Assembly: GCF_018598555.1 (NCBI RefSeq)
Contig: NZ_JAHEWN010000003.1
Coordinates: 222,286 to 286,285, forward strand
Direction of reading: 5' to 3'
Length of the DNA stretch: 64,000 bases
Source: Curtobacterium aurantiacum
Lineage (GTDB): Bacteria > Actinomycetota > Actinomycetes > Actinomycetales > Microbacteriaceae
Both the position numbers and the translations under genes were made by a program. Positions 45,672-53,710 of the stretch are shown in pieces. Below the pieces are notes generated by a model that saw nothing but the letters and a program-made list of their open reading frames with translations, was not told the DNA's origin and did not search any database. Numbering within the stretch: the stretch's first letter is position 1; the number at the start of each line of letters is the position of its first letter.

Positions 45672-45745
45672 GCCGACGACGCTACGACCGCCGACCCCCG
45701 GCTGACGGGTACCAGCAACCCCTGCTTCCGGCACCCGGCCGGCCG

Positions 45746-45751
45746 TACCGT
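45746..45751 (+). promoter_or_regulatory. -10 element TACCGT of XRE regulator 3
   Basis: TACCGT plus 6 bp plus ATG, the same layout as paralogues 1 and 2. It shares an 86 bp divergent gap with the -10 (TAGCGT, 45679-45684) of the aldo/keto reductase. Confidence 0.55.
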
Positions 45752-45757
45752 GGGCGC

Positions 45758-46675
45758 ATGGACACCAGAAGCGAAGTGCGCGACTTCCTCCGCACACGCC
45801 GCGAGCGCGTCACGCCGCAGCAGGTCGGTCTGCCCGACTTCGGTGGGGTCCGCCGCGTGAAGGGGCTGCGGCGCGAAGAGCTCGCACTGGTCGCCGGGAT
45901 GAGTGTCGACTACTACGTCCGCCTCGAGCGCGGGAACCTGACCGGGGTGTCCGAGAGCGTCCTCGAGTCGCTGTCCCGCGCGCTCCGCCTCGACGATGCC
46001 GAGCACGCCCATCTGTTCGACCTGGCCCGACTGCAGAACGCCTCGGGCGCCTCGCGCCGGACCATCCCGACGTCGAAGGTCCGGCCGAACGTGCAGCGGG
46101 TGCTCGACTCGATCAGCGCCCCCGCCTGGGTCCGCAACGGCCGGTTCGACTTCCTCGCCGGCAACGCACTCGCCCGTGCGGTGTACTCGCCGCTGTTCCT
46201 GTCGCCCTCCGGTACCCCGAACACCGCACGCTTCGCGTTCCTCGACCCGCGCGGTCAGCAGTTCTGGCGGGACTGGGACGCCGTCGCCCGCGACGTGGTC
46301 GCCGCCCTGCGCGCCGAGGCGGCCCGCTCGCCGTACGACAGGGGACTGACCGACCTGATCGGGGAGCTCTCCACCCGCAGTGACGTGTTCCGGCGGCGCT
46401 GGGCGGCACACGACGTGATGCGGCACCAGAGCGGCGTGAAGCGCCTGCACCACCCGGACGTGGGCGATCTCGACATGCGCTACGAAACGATGGAGCTCGT
46501 CACGGACTCCGGGCTCACCATGGTCGTCTACGGCACGGAGCCCGGGTCGGCGTCCGAGGAACGGCTGCAGCTGCTGGCGAACCTCGCGGCGACGAGTGCG
46601 ACCGGTGCGTCGACCGCGTCGACCGCGTCGACCGCGTCGACCGACGCTGTCGCTGCCTCGGCGGAGGATGCATGA
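45758..46675 (+). CDS. XRE-family regulator with MmyB-like ligand domain (paralogue 3)
   Basis: A 305-residue regulator closely related to paralogues 1 and 2: VRDFLRTRRERVTPQQVGLPDFGGVRRVKGLRREELALVAGMSVDYYVRLERGNLTG at the DNA-binding end, then SAPAWVRNGRFDFLAGNALARAVYSPLF and TARFAFLDPRGQQFWRDWDAV of the MmyB-like domain. The C-terminal tail is an Ala-Ser-Thr repeat (ASTASTASTAST) encoded by four TCGACCGCG copies. Its stop overlaps the ATG of a 67-residue protein. It lies divergent to an aldo/keto reductase, the usual target arrangement for this regulator type. Confidence 0.88.
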   Translation: MDTRSEVRDFLRTRRERVTPQQVGLPDFGGVRRVKGLRREELALVAGMSVDYYVRLERGNLTGVSESVLESLSRALRLDDAEHAHLFDLARLQNASGASRRTIPTSKVRPNVQRVLDSISAPAWVRNGRFDFLAGNALARAVYSPLFLSPSGTPNTARFAFLDPRGQQFWRDWDAVARDVVAALRAEAARSPYDRGLTDLIGELSTRSDVFRRRWAAHDVMRHQSGVKRLHHPDVGDLDMRYETMELVTDSGLTMVVYGTEPGSASEERLQLLANLAATSATGASTASTASTASTDAVAASAEDA

Positions 46676-46875
46676 ACGAGACCGACTCCGTCCGGGCAGT
46701 GGTGCCGGCTCCGTCCACCGGGCCCCTGAGCCGGCTGCGGTTCCGGTTGCGCGCCGAGCAGGAGATCCACGAGCTCACCCGTGACCGCGAGCTCGAGGAA
46801 CGGGTCCGAGCCGAGGCGGCCGTGCGGCTCACGCCCGGGCCGTGGCACCTGGGGGAATTGTTCCGGCGGCGGTGA
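46672..46875 (+). CDS. Small charged protein coupled to XRE regulator 3
   Basis: A 67-residue soluble protein beginning NETDSVRAVVPAPSTGPLSRLRFRLRAEQEIHELTRDRELEERVRAEAAVRLTPGPWHLGELFRRR. Highly charged, predicted helical, no family recognised. Its ATG overlaps the regulator stop by 4 bp, so it should be translated with it. It may be a partner of the regulator or an unrelated passenger. Confidence 0.55.
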   Translation: MNETDSVRAVVPAPSTGPLSRLRFRLRAEQEIHELTRDRELEERVRAEAAVRLTPGPWHLGELFRRR

Positions 46876-46935
46876 CGGCTGAGGGGGGAGGACAGCACCT
46901 GTCACCGGTCCGCGGTCGGCCCTAGCGTCGAGGAC

Positions 46936-47634
46936 ATGACGTTCGCCGACACCGACCCCGAGTTCGCCCGGTACCACGCCGACTTCGTGGACGAGACCCT
47001 GCGGAACGCCTCGCTCAGCGAGCACGACCGCGTGGTCGTCCAACTCGGTGCGACGATCGCGGCCGGAGCACCGACGGCCTTCCGCGACCTGCTCACCCCG
47101 GCGCTCGACGGTCCACTGTCACCCACCGAGGTCAAGGAGATCGTGTACCAGGCCGTTGCCTACGTCGGTTCCGCACGCGTCGGCGACTTCCTCACGATCA
47201 CCAACACGGTGCTCGTCGCCCGTGGGGTCGCCCTGCCGCTGCCCGGACAGTCGACGACGACCCCGGCCGACCGACTCGAGCGCGGCCGGGCGGTGCAGGG
47301 GTCCGTCGTCGGCGCGGACCGCGTCGACGCGATGTACGAGAACGCTCCCGCGGACGCCGTGCACTTCCAGCGGTTCCTGTCCGGCAACTGCTTCGGGGAT
47401 ACCGTCGGACGTGACGGGCTGTCGCTGCCCACCCGTGAACTCCTGACCTTCGCCGTGCTCACGGCGCTCGGCGGGGCCGACGCACAGGTGCAGGGGCACG
47501 TCGCAGGCAACCTGAACGTCGGGAACACCCGGCAGCAGATGCTGGACGTCCTCACCGTGCTCGTCCCGCTCATCGGCTACCCGCGCACGTTGAACGCCCT
47601 GGCCGCCCTGGACGAGGGAGCACCCGCAGCATGA
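46936..47634 (+). CDS. Carboxymuconolactone-decarboxylase-family protein (two CMD domains)
   Basis: A 232-residue protein with two CMD/AhpD-like domains. Domain 1 (about 10-95) contains LSEHDRVVVQLGATIAAGAPTAFRDLLTPAL and EVKEIVYQAVAYVGSARVGDFL. Domain 2 (about 140-225) contains LPTRELLTFAVLTALGGADAQVQGHVAGNLNVGNTRQQMLDVLTVLVPLIGYPRTLNAL. The AhpD CxxC pair is absent, so peroxidase activity is unlikely. TAGCGT lies 7 bp before the ATG. Its stop overlaps the MFS start by 4 bp, suggesting the product feeds or protects the efflux step. Confidence 0.87.
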   Translation: MTFADTDPEFARYHADFVDETLRNASLSEHDRVVVQLGATIAAGAPTAFRDLLTPALDGPLSPTEVKEIVYQAVAYVGSARVGDFLTITNTVLVARGVALPLPGQSTTTPADRLERGRAVQGSVVGADRVDAMYENAPADAVHFQRFLSGNCFGDTVGRDGLSLPTRELLTFAVLTALGGADAQVQGHVAGNLNVGNTRQQMLDVLTVLVPLIGYPRTLNALAALDEGAPAA

Positions 47635-48824
47635 CCACGGACCACTCGATGTCGACGGGCCGGACCCTGCTGTTCGCCGTCGCCGGGGGAGCGGCCGTCG
47701 GCAACCTGTACTGGTCCCAACCGCTGCTGGACGACATCGCCTCGACCCTCGACACCTCGGCATCGCTCGCCGGGCTGCTCGTGACGCTGACCCAGGTCGG
47801 CTACGCACTCGGCATCCTGCTCGTCGTGCCGCTCGGAGACGTCCTCGACCGACGACGGCTCATCCCCTGGGTGCTCGTCGCCTCCGCGGTCGCGCTGCTC
47901 CTCGCCGCGATCGCCCCGACGTTCACGACACTCCTGGTCGCCCTGGCGCTGGTCGGGCTGACCACGGTCGCCGGGCAGCTCCTCATCCCGCTGGCCGGGG
48001 ACCTCGCCGACCCCGCGCAGCGCGGACGCGTGGTCGGCACGATCGCGTCCGGGGTGCTCACCGGCATCCTGGTGTCGCGGACGATCAGCGGCCTGGTCGC
48101 GGACGCCTTCGGGTGGCGCGCGATCTACGTGCTCGCCGCCGTCGTCGCGGTCGTCCTCGCCGTGCTGCTGCGGCGGGCCGTCCCGGAGCTCGAAGCCCGC
48201 GGCGGGGTGCCGTACCCGCAGCTCATCCTCTCGGTGTTCCGCGCGGTCCGGACCCACCGGACCGTGCAGGTCACCCTGGTGATCAGCTCGACGGTCTTCG
48301 CGGTCTTCACGATGTTCTGGACCGCGCTGACGTTCCTGCTGAGCAGCGACCCCTACGACTTCTCCACCAGCAGCATCGGGCTGGTCGGCTTGGTGGGGCT
48401 CGCGGGTGCCGTGGCGGCGCAGCGGGTCGGGCGACTGCACGACCGCGGGCTGTCGGTGCCCGTCACCGGGGGAGCGATCGTGCTCCTGCTCGTCTCCTTG
48501 GTCGTGGCCGGGATCGGTGCGCAGTCGATCGTCGTGGTGCTGCTCGCGGTGCTCCTGCTCGACGTCGCGGTGCAGGCCGCGAACGTGCTCAACCAGACCC
48601 GGCTCTTCTCGGTCGACCCGGCCGCGCGCAGCCGGCTCAACACCGCCTTCGTCACCTCGAACTTCGTCGGCGGCGCGATCGGCTCCGCCCTGGCGTCGGT
48701 GTTGTGGAACACCGGCGGCTGGACGGCGGTCACGATCGGTGCCGCAGTGCTGGCCGGGTTCGCCGCGACGGTCTGGGCCGTGCACCGGAACCGTGGGCTC
48801 GTGGTCGAGCCGGAGCGGGCCTGA
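47631..48824 (+). CDS. MFS transporter
   Basis: A 397-residue, 12-helix major facilitator. The A-motif between helices 2 and 3 is LGDVLDRRRLIPW, and helices 1-6 and 7-12 are arranged as two halves joined by a short loop (VPELEARGGVPYPQLILSVFRAVRTHRTVQ). The NLYWSQPLLDDIA start is typical of the small-molecule efflux branch (YdeE/YnfM-like). Made with the CMD protein. The substrate is not predictable. Confidence 0.9.
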   Translation: MTTDHSMSTGRTLLFAVAGGAAVGNLYWSQPLLDDIASTLDTSASLAGLLVTLTQVGYALGILLVVPLGDVLDRRRLIPWVLVASAVALLLAAIAPTFTTLLVALALVGLTTVAGQLLIPLAGDLADPAQRGRVVGTIASGVLTGILVSRTISGLVADAFGWRAIYVLAAVVAVVLAVLLRRAVPELEARGGVPYPQLILSVFRAVRTHRTVQVTLVISSTVFAVFTMFWTALTFLLSSDPYDFSTSSIGLVGLVGLAGAVAAQRVGRLHDRGLSVPVTGGAIVLLLVSLVVAGIGAQSIVVVLLAVLLLDVAVQAANVLNQTRLFSVDPAARSRLNTAFVTSNFVGGAIGSALASVLWNTGGWTAVTIGAAVLAGFAATVWAVHRNRGLVVEPERA

Positions 48825-48833
48825 CCGCGGGGC

Positions 48834-49805
48834 TCAGCGGACCAGGGGGTTCGTGACCTCGAGCTCACCGTGGTCGACGAGCCAGCGCACGGCGTCCAGC
48901 ACGGTCTCCTCGGCGGTGAACGCCGGTGCGTACCCGAGCAGACGACTCGCCTTCTCGGTGCTGAAGACCTGGCTGCGGGACAGGTGCTCCCAGCTGGCGT
49001 CAGCGTGCTCCGGAGCCGTGGTCTCGCGGAACCGGTCCCACGTGACGGGGTCGAGCCGGGCCTCCTGGCCGAACCACGACGCTGCCAGGTGGGCGTACCC
49101 GCGCACGGTGAGCGCCGTCGGGGCCGTGACGAAGAAGTCCTCGCCCGCCGCCGCATCGCGGTGCTCGACGGTGAGCTGGAACGCCTGCGCGACGTCGTCG
49201 GCGTGCACGTGTGCCATCGTCTCGGCGCCGAGACCGGGGACCTCGAGCGGTTCGCCGGCGGACAGCTTCGTCAGCACCGAGGTGTCGAGGTTGCCGAGCG
49301 GACCGATCGGCGTCCAGCCCGGACCGCTGATGTGACCGGGGTGCAGCGACGTCGTGACCAAACCGCCTGATGCGGTTTCCTCCTTGAGCATCCGGGCGAT
49401 GGCATCCTTCTGGACGCCGTAGTCGCCGAACGGCGGGGTCGCGTTCTGCTCGGTGATCGGCAGCACGTGGGAGACGCCGGCGAGCCAGATCGAGCCGCAG
49501 TGCACCAGGTGGGTGCCGGAGCCACGGAGGGCATCGACCAACGCGGCGGCCGAGGACTCGGTGAAGCAGACGAGGTCGACGACGGCGTCGGCGCCGAGCG
49601 CGGCGATGCGGGAGCCGAAGGTGCCGTCGCGGTCCTCGTGCTCGCGGTCGGCGGTGACCCGCTCGACCTGCTGCCACTCCGGGGCGTCGGCGTACGGGGT
49701 GCTCGTGCCGCGGGTGACGGCGGTGACCCGGTGGCCGGCGCTGACGAGACGGGGAACGAGGAACGAGCCGATGTGGCCGGTGGCTCCGATGACGACGATG
49801 TGCAT
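48834..49805 (-). CDS. NAD-dependent epimerase/dehydratase-family protein
   Basis: A 323-residue extended-SDR protein: HIVVIGATGHIGSFLVPRLVSAGHRVTAVTRG (NAD motif), DAVVDLVCFTESSAAALVDALRG, and VHADDVAQAFQLTVEHRDAAAGEDFFVTAPTALTVRGYAHLAASWFG in the C-terminal half. The usual YxxxK reads DYGVQKDAIARML (Y-G-V-Q-K), so the active site is intact. Starts at 49805 (MHIVV) with TACGGT 7 bp upstream; the longer start at 49814 is unlikely. It may modify a nucleotide sugar, but no glycan genes are near. Confidence 0.85.
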   Translation of the reverse strand: MHIVVIGATGHIGSFLVPRLVSAGHRVTAVTRGTSTPYADAPEWQQVERVTADREHEDRDGTFGSRIAALGADAVVDLVCFTESSAAALVDALRGSGTHLVHCGSIWLAGVSHVLPITEQNATPPFGDYGVQKDAIARMLKEETASGGLVTTSLHPGHISGPGWTPIGPLGNLDTSVLTKLSAGEPLEVPGLGAETMAHVHADDVAQAFQLTVEHRDAAAGEDFFVTAPTALTVRGYAHLAASWFGQEARLDPVTWDRFRETTAPEHADASWEHLSRSQVFSTEKASRLLGYAPAFTAEETVLDAVRWLVDHGELEVTNPLVR

Positions 49806-49835
49806 GGGGGCCACCGTAGGCCGCGGCGTGCGGAT

Positions 49836-49888
49836 CGTGAGCAGGAACGGTCGGGTGCGGCGGTGCGACCCGACCGTTCCTGCTCACG
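49836..49888. repeat. Palindrome family B, copy 3
   Basis: 21 bp arms starting CGTGAGCAGGAACGGTCGGG with an 11 bp loop, after the DUF4126-like gene and 31 bp upstream of the epimerase start. Because both genes run leftward, it would end the DUF4126-like transcript. Confidence 0.75.
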
Positions 49889-49907
49889 AAACGCGCAAGC
49901 GGCACGC

Positions 49908-50393
49908 TCAGTCGGCGGTGATGACCTTCACGGAGCCGGCGATGGTCGCGGCGTCCTCGGCGAGCGCGACGACGGGGTCGGGCAGGCCCGCGCCCCCGAG
50001 GAGCTTGCGCGCACCCCAGCCGACGAAGCTGCCGACGAGGGCGCCGACGCCACCGAGGATCGCACCCTCGATGCGCAGGTCGCGCTTGCCCGTGGTGCCG
50101 AGCGCGGCGCCGGCGAGGGCACCGGACGCGACGCGGCCGAGCAGCGCGGACGGGGCGATGCGGTTCGGGGTCTTCGGCAGCTTGTCGCCGATGAGCTCAC
50201 CGACGGCGGAGGCCACGAGCAGCCCGCGGCCGACCGGGGTGCTGAAGACCTTCCACTGCTGCCACGAGCCCTTCAACGAGGACCGGTCGTGGTTCAGTGC
50301 GAGGACGGCGAGCGGGGTGGCACTCCGGCCGCCGCTCAGGATGCCGAGGACCAGGGTGCGGACCAGGGTGTGCTGCTCGTGCTGCTTGCTCAT
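49908..50393 (-). CDS. DUF4126-like membrane protein
   Basis: A 161-residue protein that resembles the DUF4126 family: GILSGGRSATPLAVLALNHD near the start, VASAVGELIGDKLPKTPNRIAPSALLGRVASGALAGAALG in the middle (the DKLPxTPxR block is the family's best motif) and two Gly-rich membrane helices (EGAILGGVGALVGSFVGWG and the first helix). Function unknown. The ATG at 50393 has AGGAG 6 bp upstream; TACCGT at a distance of 27 bp may be its -10 with a short leader. Confidence 0.72.
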   Translation of the reverse strand: MSKQHEQHTLVRTLVLGILSGGRSATPLAVLALNHDRSSLKGSWQQWKVFSTPVGRGLLVASAVGELIGDKLPKTPNRIAPSALLGRVASGALAGAALGTTGKRDLRIEGAILGGVGALVGSFVGWGARKLLGGAGLPDPVVALAEDAATIAGSVKVITAD

Positions 50394-50536
50394 CGTGACT
50401 CCTGTCGTGTTGCCCCCGACGGTACGCACGCTGACCTCGGGTGTTCCGAGCATCGAGACGCACGAGACGCGCCGGGCGCCAGGCGCCATCGCCGGCGTTC
50501 CCCGGGCACGGAGCCGCTCCGAGTAGCGTCCGGCCC

Positions 50537-51187
50537 ATGAGCAACGTCATCGTCTTCGGCGGCCACGGCAAGGTCGCACTCCTCGCCACCCGCATCCTGT
50601 CCGAGCGCGGACACACGGTCACGTCCGTCATCCGGAACGCCGACCAGTCCGACGAGATCCGGGCACACGGCGGCGAACCGCACGTCGCCGACATCCAGCA
50701 GCTGACCCTGGACGACTTCGCCGAGCTCGTCCGCGGGCACGACGCCGTGGTCTGGTCGGCCGGTGCCGGTGGCGGTTCCGTCGACCGCACGTGGGCCATC
50801 GACCGCGACGCCGCCGTCCTGTCGATCCAGGGGGCGAAGCAGGCCGGGGTCGACCGCTACGTGATGGTGTCGTTCTCGGGCTCGCAGCTCGACCACGGGA
50901 TCCCGCAGGACCAGGACTTCTTCGCGTACGCGCAGTCCAAGATGATCGCCGACGCCGTGCTCCGCGACTCGGGGCTGCAGTGGACGATCGTCGCGCCGAG
51001 CACCCTGACCGACGACGAGCCGACCGGGTCCGTGGACTGGGACGGTTCGTCGACCCAGGTGCCGCGCGGCGACGTGGCGCACGTGCTCGCCGACGTCGTC
51101 GAGCACCCCGGCACGGCCGGCAACACCTTCCGCTTCAACACGGGGTCGACCCCGGTGGCGGATTTCCTGCGCGCCGACGCGGTCTGA
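50537..51187 (+). CDS. NmrA-like NAD(P)-binding protein (atypical SDR)
   Basis: A 216-residue Rossmann protein: NVIVFGGHGKVALLATRILSERGHTVTSVIRNADQ (dinucleotide motif GGHGKVAL), DAVVWSAGAGGG, YVMVSFSGSQLDHG and TIVAPSTLTDDEPTG are typical of SDR_a5/NmrA-type proteins. YxxxK reads YAQSK. It could be a flavin or quinone reductase or a redox sensor. TAGCGT lies 7 bp before the ATG. Single gene, followed by a strong stem-loop. Confidence 0.87.
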   Translation: MSNVIVFGGHGKVALLATRILSERGHTVTSVIRNADQSDEIRAHGGEPHVADIQQLTLDDFAELVRGHDAVVWSAGAGGGSVDRTWAIDRDAAVLSIQGAKQAGVDRYVMVSFSGSQLDHGIPQDQDFFAYAQSKMIADAVLRDSGLQWTIVAPSTLTDDEPTGSVDWDGSSTQVPRGDVAHVLADVVEHPGTAGNTFRFNTGSTPVADFLRADAV

Positions 51188-51231
51188 GCGAGGCCGGACG
51201 ACCAGTTCCGGCGGACATCCGGAACAGCACA

Positions 51232-51265
51232 ACGGGGTCGCGGCGGTTCTCCGCCGCGACCCCGT
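51232..51265. terminator. Bidirectional stem-loop terminator
   Basis: Perfect 15 bp arms (ACGGGGTCGCGGCGG) with a TTCT loop, between the convergent NmrA-like and protease genes. Not a member of family A or B. Confidence 0.85.
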
Positions 51266-51289
51266 CGCTGTCCCACGAGAGCGTCGAGC

Positions 51290-52276
51290 TCAGTAGAGCG
51301 TCGAGATGCCCGTCATGTCACCGCGGCCGAGCGTGCGCCCCTCGAGCTCGCAGTACCCGCCGGACGGCTCCATGACCTGACCGGTGCCGGTCGCGACGTG
51401 GTCGAGGCCGTACAGGTGGCCCCACTCGTGCGTCGCGACGACCTGGGTGTCGAAGCGTGCTCCCGAGCAGGTGGCCGTCGAGCTCCACTTGAAGCCCGTG
51501 GCGTAGCGCTGGTCGGCTTCACGGGCGTTGCCGTTGCCGTCGAACCAGACGCAGGTCACGCCGAGCGTGCCGGTGGGCAGCTTGCCCCAGCCCATCACGT
51601 TGTAGCCGTTGTTCCGCGAGCAGCCACCCTGGTCGGTGAGGTTGGGCTTCTGGGTCGCGAGGCGCAGGTAGTCGTTCTTGGCCGTCGACGTCACGGTGCG
51701 GTCGCAGGCCGAGATCGTGCCGATCCACGCGTTCGCTCCCTTGCGCAGGGCGTCCTTGGCGTACGTCGACTTCTGGTCGGTCTGGTTGTAGTACCACTTC
51801 ACCGTGCTCGCCCAGCTGTAGCCGGACGGGGCCCACGCCGTGCTCGTGCACTTCGTGCTCGCGGCGGTCGCGGCGCTCGGGGCCGCCTGGGTCGTGGCGG
51901 TCGCGCTCTGGACGCGCTCCTGCTCGACGGCGGGGGCCGAGCCGGTCCAGGCCTCGTCGACGCGGACGGCGACACCGGCCGAGCCGTTGTTCGCGATGAG
52001 GACGTCGGCGAGTTCGGCTGCGCCGGGCGCGGCCGAGCTGCTCGCCATGACGCTCTCACCCGGTGCGGGGAGCGCGAAGGTGCGGCCGTCGGGCGTGACG
52101 ACGGTGCCGGACGTCGCCGTGCAGCCGGTCTCGAGCGTCTGCACCGAGAGCGTCCCGGGGGCACAGCTCGTGCCGGCCCCCGGGGTCGCCGCCTGGGCGG
52201 GTGCCGCGGTGATGGTGAGGCCTGCGAGGATCGCGACGATCGCCCCGGCGCTGAGTGCGTTCCTGACTGGACGCAT
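51290..52276 (-). CDS. Secreted matrixin-like metalloprotease
   Basis: A 328-residue exported protease. The signal peptide (1-28, ending APAQAATP) is followed by a linker with Ala/Thr stretches and a C-terminal catalytic domain carrying VVATHEWGHLYGLDH (HExxHxxGxxH zinc site, residues about 295-309) and a Met-turn VMEPSGGYCELEG. Four Cys pairs are plausible in the secreted domain. The ATG at 52276 (with GGAAGGGA upstream) was chosen because it begins the signal peptide; the longer frame adds a non-signal N-terminus. The substrate is unknown. Confidence 0.85.
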   Translation of the reverse strand: MRPVRNALSAGAIVAILAGLTITAAPAQAATPGAGTSCAPGTLSVQTLETGCTATSGTVVTPDGRTFALPAPGESVMASSSAAPGAAELADVLIANNGSAGVAVRVDEAWTGSAPAVEQERVQSATATTQAAPSAATAASTKCTSTAWAPSGYSWASTVKWYYNQTDQKSTYAKDALRKGANAWIGTISACDRTVTSTAKNDYLRLATQKPNLTDQGGCSRNNGYNVMGWGKLPTGTLGVTCVWFDGNGNAREADQRYATGFKWSSTATCSGARFDTQVVATHEWGHLYGLDHVATGTGQVMEPSGGYCELEGRTLGRGDMTGISTLY

Positions 52277-52370
52277 GGTTCCCTTCCAGCGGCGGGCGAC
52301 GTGCCCCCCGTTCCTGATCGGGGTCCATGCTCGCTGATCACCCCGCACCGGGTCCAGGACTGCGCTGCGA

Positions 52371-52400
52371 GGACACGCCCCCAGTCAGGGGCGCGTGTCC
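52371..52400 (-). terminator. Stem-loop after the SDR gene
   Basis: GGACACGCCCC and GGGGCGCGTGTCC pair with one bulge and an AGTCA loop, downstream of the SDR gene at 52435-53136. Confidence 0.65.
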
Positions 52401-52434
52401 GGTCAGGAGCGCGTGCCCAGCCGCCGGGGGATGC

Positions 52435-53136
52435 TCAGGCCATCTGCGAGTAGAAGCGCTCCGGTGCGTCGGCGAGCGACGCCTTCACCATGCGGCTCCA
52501 GTCGTCGACCAGCACCTCGGCCGTGCCCTGCTCCACACCGTCCAGCGCCAGGCGTGCCACGTCGGTCGGGTCCGTCTTCGGGCCGTCGTAGTCGGCCATC
52601 ATGTCGGTGTCGGCCGCGCCGAGGTGGAGGCCCTGCACGCTGATGCCACGGTCGGCGAGCTCGAGCCGGACCGCGTTCGTCATGTTCCACTCGGCCGCCT
52701 TCGCCGCCGCGTACCCACCCGCACCGGGGGCCGCGAACCACGACAGCGCCGACAGCACGTTGACGATCGCGCCGCCGCCGTTCCGCTCGATGACCGGCGC
52801 GAAGGCGCGGATCATCGACAGGCTGCCCCAGAAGTGCGTGTCCATCGCGGCGCGCACGATGGCCAGGTCGTCGGTCACCAGGGACCCCTGCGTGGAGATG
52901 CCCGCGTTGTTGACGAGCAGCGTGACGTCACCCGCAGCGACGGCCACCGCGTCGACCGATGCCTGGTCGGTGATGTCGAGGGGCAGCGCGACGACGCCCT
53001 CGACGTCGACGAGCTCGGGGCGGCGTGCGGTCGCGTAGACCTTGGTGGCCCCGCGCTCCAGCAGCTCCAGGGCGAAGCGGCGTCCGATGCCGCGGTTCGA
53101 GCCGGTGACGAGTGCGACCGATCCAGCGATGTCCAT
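52435..53136 (-). CDS. SDR-family oxidoreductase
   Basis: A 233-residue classical SDR: VALVTGSNRGIGRRFALELLERGATKVYATARRP (TGxxxGIG), LLVNNAGIST, NVLSALSWF with the Ser, and GGYAAAKAAEWNM (YxxxK). It reduces or oxidises an unidentified alcohol or ketone. The ATG at 53136 has AGGAGGAG as ribosome site. It is divergent from a MerR gene, and the 95 bp gap contains a MerR-type promoter pointing at it, so it is the probable target of that regulator. Confidence 0.92.
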   Translation of the reverse strand: MDIAGSVALVTGSNRGIGRRFALELLERGATKVYATARRPELVDVEGVVALPLDITDQASVDAVAVAAGDVTLLVNNAGISTQGSLVTDDLAIVRAAMDTHFWGSLSMIRAFAPVIERNGGGAIVNVLSALSWFAAPGAGGYAAAKAAEWNMTNAVRLELADRGISVQGLHLGAADTDMMADYDGPKTDPTDVARLALDGVEQGTAEVLVDDWSRMVKASLADAPERFYSQMA

Positions 53137-53180
53137 GGTGTCTCCTCCTGCCGCGCGGGTGTGTCCCACGGTGGCTCGGT

Positions 53181-53212
53181 TACGCTAAGACCTCACATCC
53201 ATGTCAGGGGCA
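53181..53212 (-). promoter_or_regulatory. MerR-type promoter with palindromic operator
   Basis: On the minus strand, TTGCCC (53212-53207) and TAGCGT (53186-53181) are 20 bp apart, too far for normal RNA polymerase docking. Between them lies CCTGACATGGATGTGAGG (53207-53190, one mismatch from perfect), centred in the spacer. An over-long spacer holding a dyad is the classic MerR activation design, here driving the SDR gene. Confidence 0.7.
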
Positions 53213-53231
53213 AGCCCGGATCGGAGCACAC

Positions 53232-53627
53232 ATGCGCATCGGGGACCTCGCGGCCGAGACGGGCGTCAGCGTCCGCTCGCTGCGGTACTACGAGGAGCAG
53301 GGGCTGCTCACGGCGTCGCGCACCCCGAGCGGGCAGCGGGTCTACGCCGACGCGGCCGTCGAGCGCGTCCAGCTCGTGCAGCAGCTGTTCGCGGCCGGGC
53401 TCGCGAGCCGCACGATCGTGCAGCTGCTGCCGTGCGTCGACCGCGGCGAGTCGACACCGGAGTCGTTCGCCCTGCTCATCGCCGAGCGCGACCGGATCAC
53501 CGCGCAGCTGGCCGAGCTCGAGGCGGCGAGGGGGCGACTCGACGAGGTCATCGCGATCACCGAGCACCCCACCGCCGAGCACTGCCCGGCGCTGCGCGAG
53601 CGACCTGCGGAGCCGGTCGCGGCCTGA
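53232..53627 (+). CDS. MerR-family transcriptional regulator
   Basis: A 131-residue regulator: MRIGDLAAETGVSVRSLRYYEEQGLLTASRTPSGQRVY (winged helix, residues 1-38), a coiled-coil dimer helix (residues 75-110) and a short C-terminus with one Cys (EHCPALRERPAEP). The lack of a large sensor domain fits small redox- or metal-type MerR proteins. It is divergent from the SDR gene, with the operator between them, and probably activates it and represses itself. Confidence 0.9.
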   Translation: MRIGDLAAETGVSVRSLRYYEEQGLLTASRTPSGQRVYADAAVERVQLVQQLFAAGLASRTIVQLLPCVDRGESTPESFALLIAERDRITAQLAELEAARGRLDEVIAITEHPTAEHCPALRERPAEPVAA

Positions 53628-53636
53628 GACGCGGGA

Positions 53637-53685
53637 CGGGACGGACAGGAGGCACGGTGCGGGCCCGCCACGGGCCTCCCGTCCG
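53637..53685. terminator. Imperfect family A palindrome
   Basis: CGGGACGGACAGGAGGCACGGTGCGGG against CCCGCCACGGGCCTCCCGTCCG with mismatches, between the convergent MerR and response-regulator genes. Confidence 0.6.
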
Positions 53686-53710
53686 CCCTCCGGCCCGTCC
53701 AGGGCCCCGC

